A DNA stretch of 37,751 nucleotides from positions 1 to 37,751 of the forward strand of contig NZ_BCUS01000058.1 in assembly GCF_001591345.1 (NCBI RefSeq), written 5' to 3'. Made by a program: the position numbers and the translations under genes. The notes below the pieces were generated by a model. That model was given only the letters and a program-made list of their open reading frames with translations, made no database searches and had not been told where the DNA came from. This DNA comes from Variovorax boronicumulans NBRC 103145. Its GTDB lineage: Bacteria > Pseudomonadota > Gammaproteobacteria > Burkholderiales > Burkholderiaceae_C. Shown here piece after piece: positions 31,288 through 37,751 of this stretch; the stretch's first letter is position 1; each line of letters opens with the position of its first letter.

Positions 31288-32871
31288 TCAGTCGACCGGC
31301 GGCACCAGCACGGTGGGTGCGGTGGGCTCGGCCAGCGAAGGGTAATCGCGACTGAAATGCAGGCCACGGCTCTCGTGGCGGGCCTGCGCGGAACGCACGA
31401 TCAGCTCGGCCACCTGCACCAGGTTGCGCAGTTCGAGCAGGTCGCGCGTGACGTGGAAGTTCGCGTAGAACTCCTGTATCTCGGCCTGCAGCAGCGCGAT
31501 GCGGTGGCTCGCACGCTCCAGGCGCTTGTTGGTGCGCACGATGCCGACGTAGTCCCACATGAAGCGGCGCAGCTCGTCCCAGTTGTGGGAGATGACCACG
31601 GCTTCGTCGGCGTCGGTGACGCGGCTTTCGTCCCAGGCGGGCAGCGCGGCGCGTTCGCGCGACGGCGCCTGCGCAATGGCGTCGGCCGCGGCGCGTGCGA
31701 ACACCATGCACTCGACCAGCGAGTTGCTGGCCAGCCGGTTCGCGCCGTGCAGGCCGGTGCAGGCGGTTTCGCCGATGGCGTACAGGCCCGGGATGTCGGT
31801 GCGCCCGGCCAGGTCGCTGAGCACGCCGCCGCAGGTGTAGTGCGCGGCGGGCACCACGGGAATCGGCTCGCGCGTGATGTCGATGCCCAGCTCCAGACAG
31901 CGCGCCAGGATGTTGGGGAAGTGTTCCTTCAGGAACGCGGGCGGCTGGTGCGAGATGTCGAGGTACACGCAGTCCAGGCCGTGCTTCTTCATCTCGAAGT
32001 CGATGGCGCGGGCCACCACGTCGCGCGGCGCGAGTTCGGCGCGTTCGTCGTGCTTCGGCATGAAGCGCGTGCCGTCGGGCAACTTGAGCAGCCCGCCTTC
32101 GCCGCGCACCGCCTCGCTGATCAGGAACGACTTGGCGTGCGGGTGGTACAGGCAGGTCGGGTGGAACTGGATGAACTCCAGGTTCGACACCCGGCAGCCC
32201 GCGCGCCAGGCGGCGGCAATGCCGTCGCCGGTGGCGGTGTCAGGGTTGGTGGTGTACAGGTACACCTTGCCTGCGCCGCCCGTGGCCAGGATGGTGTGCG
32301 GCGCGCGGAAGGCCAGCACCTCGTCGGTCTCGTCGTCCAGCGCGTACAGGCCCTGGCACGACGGATCGGCCAGCCCGAGCTTGGTGCCGGTGACCAGGTC
32401 GACCAGCGTGTGGTGCTCGAACAGCGTGATGTTGGGCGTGCGGCGCACGCGCTCGATCAGCACCTGCTGCACGGCCGCGCCGGTGGCGTCGGTCACGTGC
32501 ACGATGCGGCGCTGGCTGTGGCCGCCTTCGCGCGTCAGGTGCAGGTCGCCGCCTTCTTCCGAAAAGGGCACGCCCAGCTCGCGCAGCCAGCCGATGGCCT
32601 GCGGCGCGCCCTCGACCACGAAACGCGTGGCCTCGGGGTCGCACAGGCCGGCGCCGGCCACGAGCGTGTCTTCCACGTGGGCGTCGAAGCTGTCGCCCGC
32701 CGCCAGCACGGCCGCGATGCCGCCCTGCGCCCAGGCGCTGGAGCCGTCGTTCAGCGCGCGTTTGGTGAGCACGGCCACGCGGTGCGTCGGGGCCAGGTGC
32801 AGCGCGGCCGAGAGGCCTGCGAGGCCGCTGCCGACAATGAGGACGTCGAAGTCGCGAACGGCGGAAGTCAC
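31288..32871 (-). CDS. nadB: L-aspartate oxidase
   Basis: A 527-residue FAD enzyme that oxidises L-aspartate to iminoaspartate, the first step of de novo NAD synthesis. The N-terminal dinucleotide motif VLIVGSGLAGLSAAL (about 10-24), the SSAWAQGGIAAV segment and the HYTCGGV and GLYAIGETACTGLHGANRLASNSL segments are typical. The start codon is GTG at 32871. It lies 20 bases after scpA and 72 bases before panB. Its partners nadA and nadC are about 4 kb away on the opposite strand. Confidence 0.97.
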   Translation of the reverse strand: MTSAVRDFDVLIVGSGLAGLSAALHLAPTHRVAVLTKRALNDGSSAWAQGGIAAVLAAGDSFDAHVEDTLVAGAGLCDPEATRFVVEGAPQAIGWLRELGVPFSEEGGDLHLTREGGHSQRRIVHVTDATGAAVQQVLIERVRRTPNITLFEHHTLVDLVTGTKLGLADPSCQGLYALDDETDEVLAFRAPHTILATGGAGKVYLYTTNPDTATGDGIAAAWRAGCRVSNLEFIQFHPTCLYHPHAKSFLISEAVRGEGGLLKLPDGTRFMPKHDERAELAPRDVVARAIDFEMKKHGLDCVYLDISHQPPAFLKEHFPNILARCLELGIDITREPIPVVPAAHYTCGGVLSDLAGRTDIPGLYAIGETACTGLHGANRLASNSLVECMVFARAAADAIAQAPSRERAALPAWDESRVTDADEAVVISHNWDELRRFMWDYVGIVRTNKRLERASHRIALLQAEIQEFYANFHVTRDLLELRNLVQVAELIVRSAQARHESRGLHFSRDYPSLAEPTAPTVLVPPVD

Positions 32872-32891
32872 AGGCGTGGGAACCGGTTGGG

Positions 32892-33728
32892 TCAGGCCGG
32901 CGAGTAGGCCAGCCGGACGTAAATAGGGGCGAAGGCCTCAGCCTGCGTGATGTCGATCAGCGTCTCCTTCGCGAGCTCGAGCATCGCGATGAAGGTGACG
33001 ATCAGCACCGGCACGCCGCGCGAGACGTCGAAGAGCTTCTCGAACTCGACGAAACGCTGGCCCTGCAGGTGGCGCAGCACGATGCTCATGTGCTCGCGCA
33101 CGTTGAGTTCCTCGCGCGAGATCTTGTGGTGCTGCACGAGCTTGGCGCGCTTCATGATGTCGGCCCAGGCGTCGCGCAGTTCGACCACGTCGACGTCGGG
33201 AAAGCGCGGCTTGATCGACTGCTCGATGTAGACCTGGGCCTTCCAGAAGTCGCGCCCGTAGGTCGGCAGCGCGCTGATGGCGGCGGCCTGCAGCTTGGTC
33301 TGCTCGTATTCCATGAGCCGGCGAACCAACTCGGCGCGCGGGTCTTCGGCCTCTTCGCCGTCGGCCACCTTCTTGGGCGGCAGCAGCATGCGCGACTTGA
33401 TCTCGATCAGCATCGCGGCCATCAGCAGGTATTCGGCCGCGAGTTCGAGGTTGGTCTGGCGAATTTCGTCGACGTAGCTCAGGTACTGCCGCGTCAGGCC
33501 CGCCATCGGGATGTCGAGGATGTTGAAGTTCTGCTTGCGGATCAGGTACAGCAACAGGTCCAGCGGGCCCTCGAAGGCCTCCAGGAAAACCTGCAGCGCC
33601 TCGGGCGGGATGTACAGGTCCTTCGGCATCGCGAACAGCGGCTCGCCGTAGAGCCGGGCCAGGGCGACCTGGTCGACGACCTCGGGCATGCTGGCCACGA
33701 TCGTGCCGTTGTCCTCGTCTGCGCTCAT
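32892..33728 (-). CDS. scpA: Segregation and condensation protein A
   Basis: A 278-residue kleisin subunit that bridges the SMC dimer in chromosome condensation and segregation. The LQVFLEAFEGPLDLLLYLIRKQNFNILDIPMAGLTRQYLSYVD segment is the ScpA signature, and AAEYLLMAAMLIEIKSRMLLP follows. No scpB or smc gene is in the window. It lies 68 bases after the DUF3460 gene on the same strand; a GCTAT-N7-ATAGC palindrome sits just upstream of its start. Confidence 0.96.
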   Translation of the reverse strand: MSADEDNGTIVASMPEVVDQVALARLYGEPLFAMPKDLYIPPEALQVFLEAFEGPLDLLLYLIRKQNFNILDIPMAGLTRQYLSYVDEIRQTNLELAAEYLLMAAMLIEIKSRMLLPPKKVADGEEAEDPRAELVRRLMEYEQTKLQAAAISALPTYGRDFWKAQVYIEQSIKPRFPDVDVVELRDAWADIMKRAKLVQHHKISREELNVREHMSIVLRHLQGQRFVEFEKLFDVSRGVPVLIVTFIAMLELAKETLIDITQAEAFAPIYVRLAYSPA

Positions 33729-33737
33729 GAGGAGGTT

Positions 33738-33754
33738 GCTATCAACTTAATAGC
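33738..33754. repeat. GCTAT-N7-ATAGC palindromic element, copy 2
   Basis: GCTAT (33738-33742) and ATAGC (33750-33754) around a 7-base AT-rich spacer, ten bases upstream of the scpA ATG in the leftward gap. It has the same arms, spacing and preceding GTT as the copy at 718-734. The DNA here is much more AT-rich than its surroundings. Confidence 0.5.
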
Positions 33755-33796
33755 TGTGCGCGCAGGCTGGGCGGCGGGATGCCGGGTGGGCACCAT

Positions 33797-34003
33797 TCAC
33801 TTGGGTTGGGTCTGGTAGACGTACGGCTGCATCGGCACGCGCGCTTCGCTGTACTCCTCGAGCAGGCTGCGATCGAGGTGCTTGTCCCACAGCAGGGCGC
33901 GGCCGGCGCGCTGTTCGGCCTCGAGCGTCGGCTTCTTTTGCTTCATCTCCTCGATGAAGTTCGTGATCTCGGAGGTGTAGTGGGGGCGGCGGAAGATGGA
34001 CAT
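33797..34003 (-). CDS. DUF3460 family protein
   Basis: A 68-residue hydrophilic protein beginning MSIFRRPHYTSEITNFIEEMKQKKP, which matches the DUF3460 family found mainly in Burkholderiales. It has a helical, charged sequence and no membrane segment. The ATG at 34003 is supported by an AAAGG ribosome binding site. The function is unknown. It is the first gene of the leftward scpA-nadB-panBC-queED run and is divergent from the BamE-like gene with 39 bases between. Confidence 0.88.
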   Translation of the reverse strand: MSIFRRPHYTSEITNFIEEMKQKKPTLEAEQRAGRALLWDKHLDRSLLEEYSEARVPMQPYVYQTQPK

Positions 34004-34042
34004 AGACTGGACCTTTATCGCTCGAATTTTACCGGGGACGGC

Positions 34043-34546
34043 ATGCAACGATTTCAGAAGGGCCGGATCGGCCTCGTGGCAGGACTGCTGGCGGCGCTGA
34101 TCGGGCTCGCGGGCTGCGATCCGCAGCGCATCAGCGAGCTCGAAGAGGGCGTCTCGACCGAGGCCGACGTGCGCGCGCGTTTCGGCGAACCCGAGAACGT
34201 CTGGGACGTGCCCAACGGCCGCGTGCTGGAGTTCAACCGTCAGCCGCAGGGCCAGAAGAACTACATGATCACCATCGGCGCCGACGGCAAGATGAGCGCG
34301 CTGCGCCAGGTGCTCACGCCCGAGAACTTCGCCAAGGTGCAGCCCGGCATGATGATGGAAGACCTGCGCAAGCTGCTGGGCAAGCCGGCCAAGGTCACGC
34401 CCTATGCGCTCAAGCGCGAGACCGAATGGGAATGGCGCTGGGTGCAGCCACCGAATTCGTCGATGGTCTTCACCGCCACGCTGAACGACGACCAGCGCGT
34501 GGTGCGCAGCGGGTCGTCGCCCGACCGGGGCACCGAAGCGCCGTAA
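34043..34546 (+). CDS. Lipoprotein with two BamE/SmpA-like repeats
   Basis: A 167-residue lipoprotein. The signal peptide ends in LAGC with Cys25 as the lipidation site and Asp26 at +2. Two successive repeats of the BamE/SmpA/BLIP-like fold can be seen. Repeat 1 (about 31-90) has EEGVSTEADVRARFGEPENVW, and repeat 2 (about 94-160) has VQPGMMMEDLRKLLGKPAKV; each is followed by a strand-rich half with an aromatic-rich segment and a GADGK or NDDQ turn. BamE itself has one such unit and serves outer-membrane protein assembly. The duplicated form may be a separate family, so I do not name it bamE. Confidence 0.82.
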   Translation: MQRFQKGRIGLVAGLLAALIGLAGCDPQRISELEEGVSTEADVRARFGEPENVWDVPNGRVLEFNRQPQGQKNYMITIGADGKMSALRQVLTPENFAKVQPGMMMEDLRKLLGKPAKVTPYALKRETEWEWRWVQPPNSSMVFTATLNDDQRVVRSGSSPDRGTEAP

Positions 34547-34549
34547 CAG

Positions 34550-36229
34550 CTACGCGCCGTGCGACGCGCCGGGCTGGCCCGTCGTCAATTCCTCGGCAAA
34601 GCCTGAACGCTCCAGCACCTCGAGCGGCTGCGGCTGCAGCGACTCGATGCGCAGCAGCCCGTCGCGCGCCAGCACCGCCCGGTGCAACTGCCGCAGCGCA
34701 TCGACGCCGGTGGCGTCGATGTAGATCAGGTGCGTGGCGTCGAGCACCAGCGTCATGCCGCGCGGCGCGCGCTCGGCGGCGTTCACCGCTTCGTCGAGCT
34801 TGGCCGCCGCGCCGAAGAACATGGCGCCGTACAGCCGGTAGGTGAGCACCGGCGGCTGCAGCGTCACCAGCTCGACGCTGAACAGCCCGCTCATGCGCCG
34901 GATGAAGAGCGCGCACGCCAGCACGATGCCCACCTGCACCGCCACCGTGAGGTCGAACACCACCGTGAGGAAGAAGGTGCCGAGCATCAGCAGGCGGTAG
35001 TGGCGGCTGAAGTGGCGCAGCTGGCCGGGCGTGAACTCGCGCCATTCGCCCATGTTCAGCCCGACGAACACCAGGATGCCCGCCAGCACCGCGAGCGGCA
35101 CGTGGCGCGCCAGCGGCGCCGCCAGCAGCACGACGACCAGCAGCGTGACCGCATGCACGATGCCCGCGATGGGCGAGCTGCCGCCGGAGCGGATGTTGGT
35201 CACGGTGCGCGCGATGGTGCCCGTGGCCGGCATGCCGCCGAAGAAGGGCGTGACCAGGTTGGCGATGCCCTGCGCCATCAGCTCCTGGTTCGGGTCGTGG
35301 CGCGGCTGGCCGCTCACCTGGTCGGCCACGCGCGCGCACAGCAGCGACTCGATGGCGCCGAGCAGCGCGATGGTCAGCGTCGGCGTCACCAGCTGCTTGA
35401 CGGTCTCCCATGAGAAATCGGGCAGCGCGAAGGCCGGCACGCCCTCGGGAATGCCGCCGAAGCGCGTGCCGATGGTCTCCACCGGCAGCGCGAAGCCCCA
35501 CGACACCAGCGTGAGCGACACCAGCGCGACGATCGGCCCCGGGATGCGCCCGACGATCTGCACCGGGCGCGTCTGCACCCAGCGCCCGCCCACGCGCTGC
35601 ACCGCGCGCGCCAGCGCCGAGTCGCCGCGAAACAGCCGCGACCACGCCAGCAGGCCGAGCACGCAGGCCAGCCCGAGCGCGAAGGCGTGCGGGTTGAAGG
35701 TGTCCAGCCGCAGCGCCATCGCGTGCAGCTGCGAGAACACGTCGGCCGGCATGCGCTCCACCGTGAGGCCCAGCAGGTCTTTCAGCTGCGACAGCAGGAT
35801 CAGCACCGCGATGCCGTTGGTGAAGCCCACCACGATCGACAGCGGCACGAAGCGCACCAGCCGCCCGAGCCCGAACAGCCCCGCCATGAACAGCAGCACG
35901 CCCGCGCAGGCGGTGGCGATCAGCAGGTTGGCCACGCCGTAGCGCTCGACGATGCCGTAGACGATCACGATGAACGCGCCCGCCGGGCCGCCGATCTGCA
36001 CGGCCGAGCCGCCCAGCAGCGAGATCAGGAAGCCCGCGATGATCGCCGTCCAGATGCCGGCCTCGGGCTTGAGCCCCGAGGCGATGGCAAAGGCCATGGC
36101 CAGCGGCAGCGCCACGATGCCCACCGTGGCGCCCGCGCCCAGGTCCCCCAGGAACCGCCCCCGGTCGTAGCCGGCCATCGTGTCCAGCAGGCGGGGGCGA
36201 AAGCGGGTGAGGTTCAGCGGCGACGACAT
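34550..36229 (-). CDS. SulP family inorganic anion transporter with STAS domain
   Basis: A 559-residue membrane protein. The N-terminal region (about 15-420) has some 12-14 hydrophobic helices, with the SulP signatures GIVALPLAMAFAIASG and FLISLLGGSAVQIGGPAGAFIV near the start. The C-terminal STAS domain (about 435-550) contains LVLDATHLIYIDATGVDALRQL. Family members carry sulfate, bicarbonate or dicarboxylates; the substrate is not determined here. It converges with the BamE-like lipoprotein gene (3 bases between stops) and is divergent from hoxX (134-base gap). Confidence 0.94.
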   Translation of the reverse strand: MSSPLNLTRFRPRLLDTMAGYDRGRFLGDLGAGATVGIVALPLAMAFAIASGLKPEAGIWTAIIAGFLISLLGGSAVQIGGPAGAFIVIVYGIVERYGVANLLIATACAGVLLFMAGLFGLGRLVRFVPLSIVVGFTNGIAVLILLSQLKDLLGLTVERMPADVFSQLHAMALRLDTFNPHAFALGLACVLGLLAWSRLFRGDSALARAVQRVGGRWVQTRPVQIVGRIPGPIVALVSLTLVSWGFALPVETIGTRFGGIPEGVPAFALPDFSWETVKQLVTPTLTIALLGAIESLLCARVADQVSGQPRHDPNQELMAQGIANLVTPFFGGMPATGTIARTVTNIRSGGSSPIAGIVHAVTLLVVVLLAAPLARHVPLAVLAGILVFVGLNMGEWREFTPGQLRHFSRHYRLLMLGTFFLTVVFDLTVAVQVGIVLACALFIRRMSGLFSVELVTLQPPVLTYRLYGAMFFGAAAKLDEAVNAAERAPRGMTLVLDATHLIYIDATGVDALRQLHRAVLARDGLLRIESLQPQPLEVLERSGFAEELTTGQPGASHGA

Positions 36230-36328
36230 GTGCGGTCATTGTGGCCCGGCCGTCGCGGCGGCCCGGCGATTTCCCGGCGGTGAGTACTTTCAGTCAGCTT
36301 ATCGGCGACGAGGCTGGCAGATACATTT

Positions 36329-36352
36329 TTGACGTTTTGAAACAAACGTCAA
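36329..36352. promoter_or_regulatory. Perfect 9+9 palindrome upstream of hoxX
   Basis: TTGACGTTT (36329-36337) and AAACGTCAA (36344-36352) flank a 6-base TGAAAC spacer, ending 11 bases before the hoxX ATG at 36364. The left arm and spacer themselves contain GTTT-TG-AAAC. It is AT-rich inside GC-rich DNA. This is either an operator for a dimeric regulator or a leader hairpin that would sit next to the ribosome binding site. Confidence 0.55.
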
Positions 36353-36363
36353 TGAGGTCGCCC

Positions 36364-37751
36364 ATGCACATCCTGCTCGTCGCGAGCGCGTTCAACAGCC
36401 TCACGCAGCGCGTGCTGGCCGAGCTTCAGGACCGGGGCCACACCGCAGGCATCGTGCTGGCGCTCGGCGATGACGAGGCGCTGCGTGAAGCCGTGCGCCA
36501 GCACGCGCCCGCGCTCGTCATCGCGCCGATGCTGACCACGGCGATCCCCGAGGACGTCTGGCGCGCCCACACCTGCCTCATCGTGCACCCGGGCCCGCCC
36601 GGCGACCGCGGCCCGTCCTCGCTCGACCGGACGCTGCAGGGCGGCGTCGACAGCTGGGGCGTCACCGTGCTCGAGGCCGTGGCCGAGATGGACGCGGGCG
36701 ACGTCTGGGCCTGGTCGCCGCTGAAGGTGCCGCCGCAGGCCGGCAAGAGCGACCTGTACCGCGGCGAGGTGGCCGATGCCGCCGTCGACGCCGTGCTGCT
36801 GGCCGTCGAGCGCTTCGCCTCGGGCACCTACAAGCCGAAGCGGCAGAAGGCGGCCGACCTCGCCGCCGGCTGGCGGCCCTTCATGAAGCAGGCCGAGCGC
36901 CGCATCGACTGGGCCACGCAGACCACCGAATCGGTGCTGCGGCAGCTGCGCGCGGCCGATTCGCAGCCCGGCGTGCTCGACGAGCTGCTGGGTGCGCCGT
37001 GGTACCTGCACGGTGGCCATGCCGAGGACGAGTTGCGCGGCACGCCCGGCGAACTGATCGCCACCCGCGCCGGCGCCGTCTGCCGCGCCACCGTCGACGG
37101 CGCGGTCTGGCTCACCCAGCTGCGGCCCTGGCGCGAGCCGGGCTCCGGCCTGCCGAGCTACAAGCTGCCAGCCGTCGAGGCGCTGGGCGCGCGGCTGCCC
37201 GCCGGCCTGCCCGAGGTGGCCGCGCCGCTCGAGTTGCCCGCTGGCCGCCGCACCTGGACCGACATCCGCTACCGCGAGCATGGGCCGGTCGGCGTGCTGA
37301 ACTTCTCGTTCGCGGGCGGGGCCATGAGCACCGCGCAATGCCGGCGTCTGCTGGCTGCCTACCGCTTCGCCTGCACCCGGCCGACGTCGGTGCTGGTGCT
37401 GGGCGGGCTGCGCGACTTCTTCTCCAACGGCATCCACCTGAACGTGATCGAGGCGGCGGCCGATCCGGCCGAGGAGTCATGGGCCAACATCCATGCGATG
37501 AACGACCTGGTCGAGGCCGTGCTCACCACCACCGACCGCCTCACCGTGGCCGCGCTGGGTGGCAATGCCGCGGCCGGCGGCGTGATGCTCGCGCTCGCGG
37601 CCGACGAGGTGTGGTGCCGCGACGGCGTGGTGCTCAACCCGCACTACAAGTTGATGGGCCTGCACGGCTCTGAATACTGGACCTACAGCCTGCCGCGCCG
37701 CGTGGGCGCCGACGAGGCCGCGCGGCTCACGCAGTCGGCGCTGCCCGTGAG
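36364..37751 (+). CDS. hoxX: Hydrogenase maturation protein HoxX, C-terminus beyond the window
   Basis: The first 462 codons of a gene cut by the right edge. The N-terminal formyltransferase-like domain (about 1-160) has HPGPPGDRGPSSLD (75-88, His75) and Asp110. The C-terminal enoyl-CoA hydratase-like domain (from about 305) has GGLRDFFSNGIHLNVIEAA, AAAGGVMLALAADEVW and LHGSEYWTYSLPRRVG, matching HoxX. HoxX converts formyl-tetrahydrofolate to CO via formyl-CoA for the active-site CO ligand of oxygen-tolerant [NiFe]-hydrogenases. The ATG at 36364 is chosen over the in-frame ATG at 36352 because GAGG lies 6 bases upstream and because the 36352 ATG overlaps a palindrome. Confidence 0.9.
   Translation, partial: MHILLVASAFNSLTQRVLAELQDRGHTAGIVLALGDDEALREAVRQHAPALVIAPMLTTAIPEDVWRAHTCLIVHPGPPGDRGPSSLDRTLQGGVDSWGVTVLEAVAEMDAGDVWAWSPLKVPPQAGKSDLYRGEVADAAVDAVLLAVERFASGTYKPKRQKAADLAAGWRPFMKQAERRIDWATQTTESVLRQLRAADSQPGVLDELLGAPWYLHGGHAEDELRGTPGELIATRAGAVCRATVDGAVWLTQLRPWREPGSGLPSYKLPAVEALGARLPAGLPEVAAPLELPAGRRTWTDIRYREHGPVGVLNFSFAGGAMSTAQCRRLLAAYRFACTRPTSVLVLGGLRDFFSNGIHLNVIEAAADPAEESWANIHAMNDLVEAVLTTTDRLTVAALGGNAAAGGVMLALAADEVWCRDGVVLNPHYKLMGLHGSEYWTYSLPRRVGADEAARLTQSALPV

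Noticed and set aside
36329..36352. FNR/CRP-type box upstream of hoxX
   Set aside because: FNR sites are TTGAT-N4-ATCAA. Here the TTGAC and GTCAA ends are 14 bases apart, so the geometry does not fit.

Overview
The window is dense (about 39 genes), very GC-rich housekeeping chromosome from a betaproteobacterium. Gene content and order (ubiE-ubiJ-ubiB; rhodanese-grxC-secB-gpsA; scpA/nadB/panBC), the UbiEJB quinone set, and a short GCTAT-N7-ATAGC palindrome that I associate with Comamonadaceae intergenic DNA all point to Comamonadaceae, most likely Variovorax or a close relative. The genus is an inference from memory of family traits; no search was run. I see no rRNA, tRNA, CRISPR array, insertion sequence or phage gene. 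No gene-free stretch exceeds about 260 bases.

Layout. 1-171 is the start of a leftward secreted protein that runs off the edge. 270-7372 runs rightward: DUF971 protein, ubiE, a Tim44-like membrane protein, ubiJ, ubiB, a sodium:solute symporter, an FmdB-type zinc ribbon and a DUF502 membrane protein. 7410-13499 holds aspS, nudB, a YbhP-like phosphodiesterase, folE, a BLUF photoreceptor, an EamA transporter and a DUF429 protein. nudB and folE together cover the first two steps from GTP toward folate, and GTP cyclohydrolase also supplies the precursor for queuosine made by queD/queE further right.

13635-18490 is the most system-like region. It holds a BON-domain lipoprotein facing a leftward set of small membrane proteins (YqjK-position protein, YqjE-like, YqjD/ElaB-like, DUF1328), with a shared bidirectional terminator between them. 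Next to this set are a CHASE3 sensor histidine kinase, a divergent NarL-type regulator and a convergent stand-alone receiver. I read this as an envelope or osmotic stress module with its own phosphorelay (inference).

18748-23954 carries an AsmA-family protein, then leftward moeB/thiF-type adenylyltransferase, a CtpA-type carboxy-terminal protease and gpmA. 24027-28402 runs rightward: rhodanese, grxC, secB, gpsA, nadC, nadA. 28410-34003 runs leftward: DUF3460, scpA, nadB, panB, panC, queE, queD. Thus nadA, nadB and nadC (aspartate to nicotinate mononucleotide) lie within about 6.5 kb but on opposite strands, and pantothenate and queuosine genes share one leftward run.

34043-37751 holds a lipoprotein with two BamE-like repeats, a SulP anion transporter, and the first 462 codons of hoxX, a hydrogenase-maturation gene preceded by a perfect 9+9 palindrome. 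The points most worth a second look are the two-component/YqjDE/BON region, the QueD homologue whose catalytic cysteine is replaced by serine, the hoxX palindrome, the BLUF gene directly behind folE, and the dispersed palindromic repeats.
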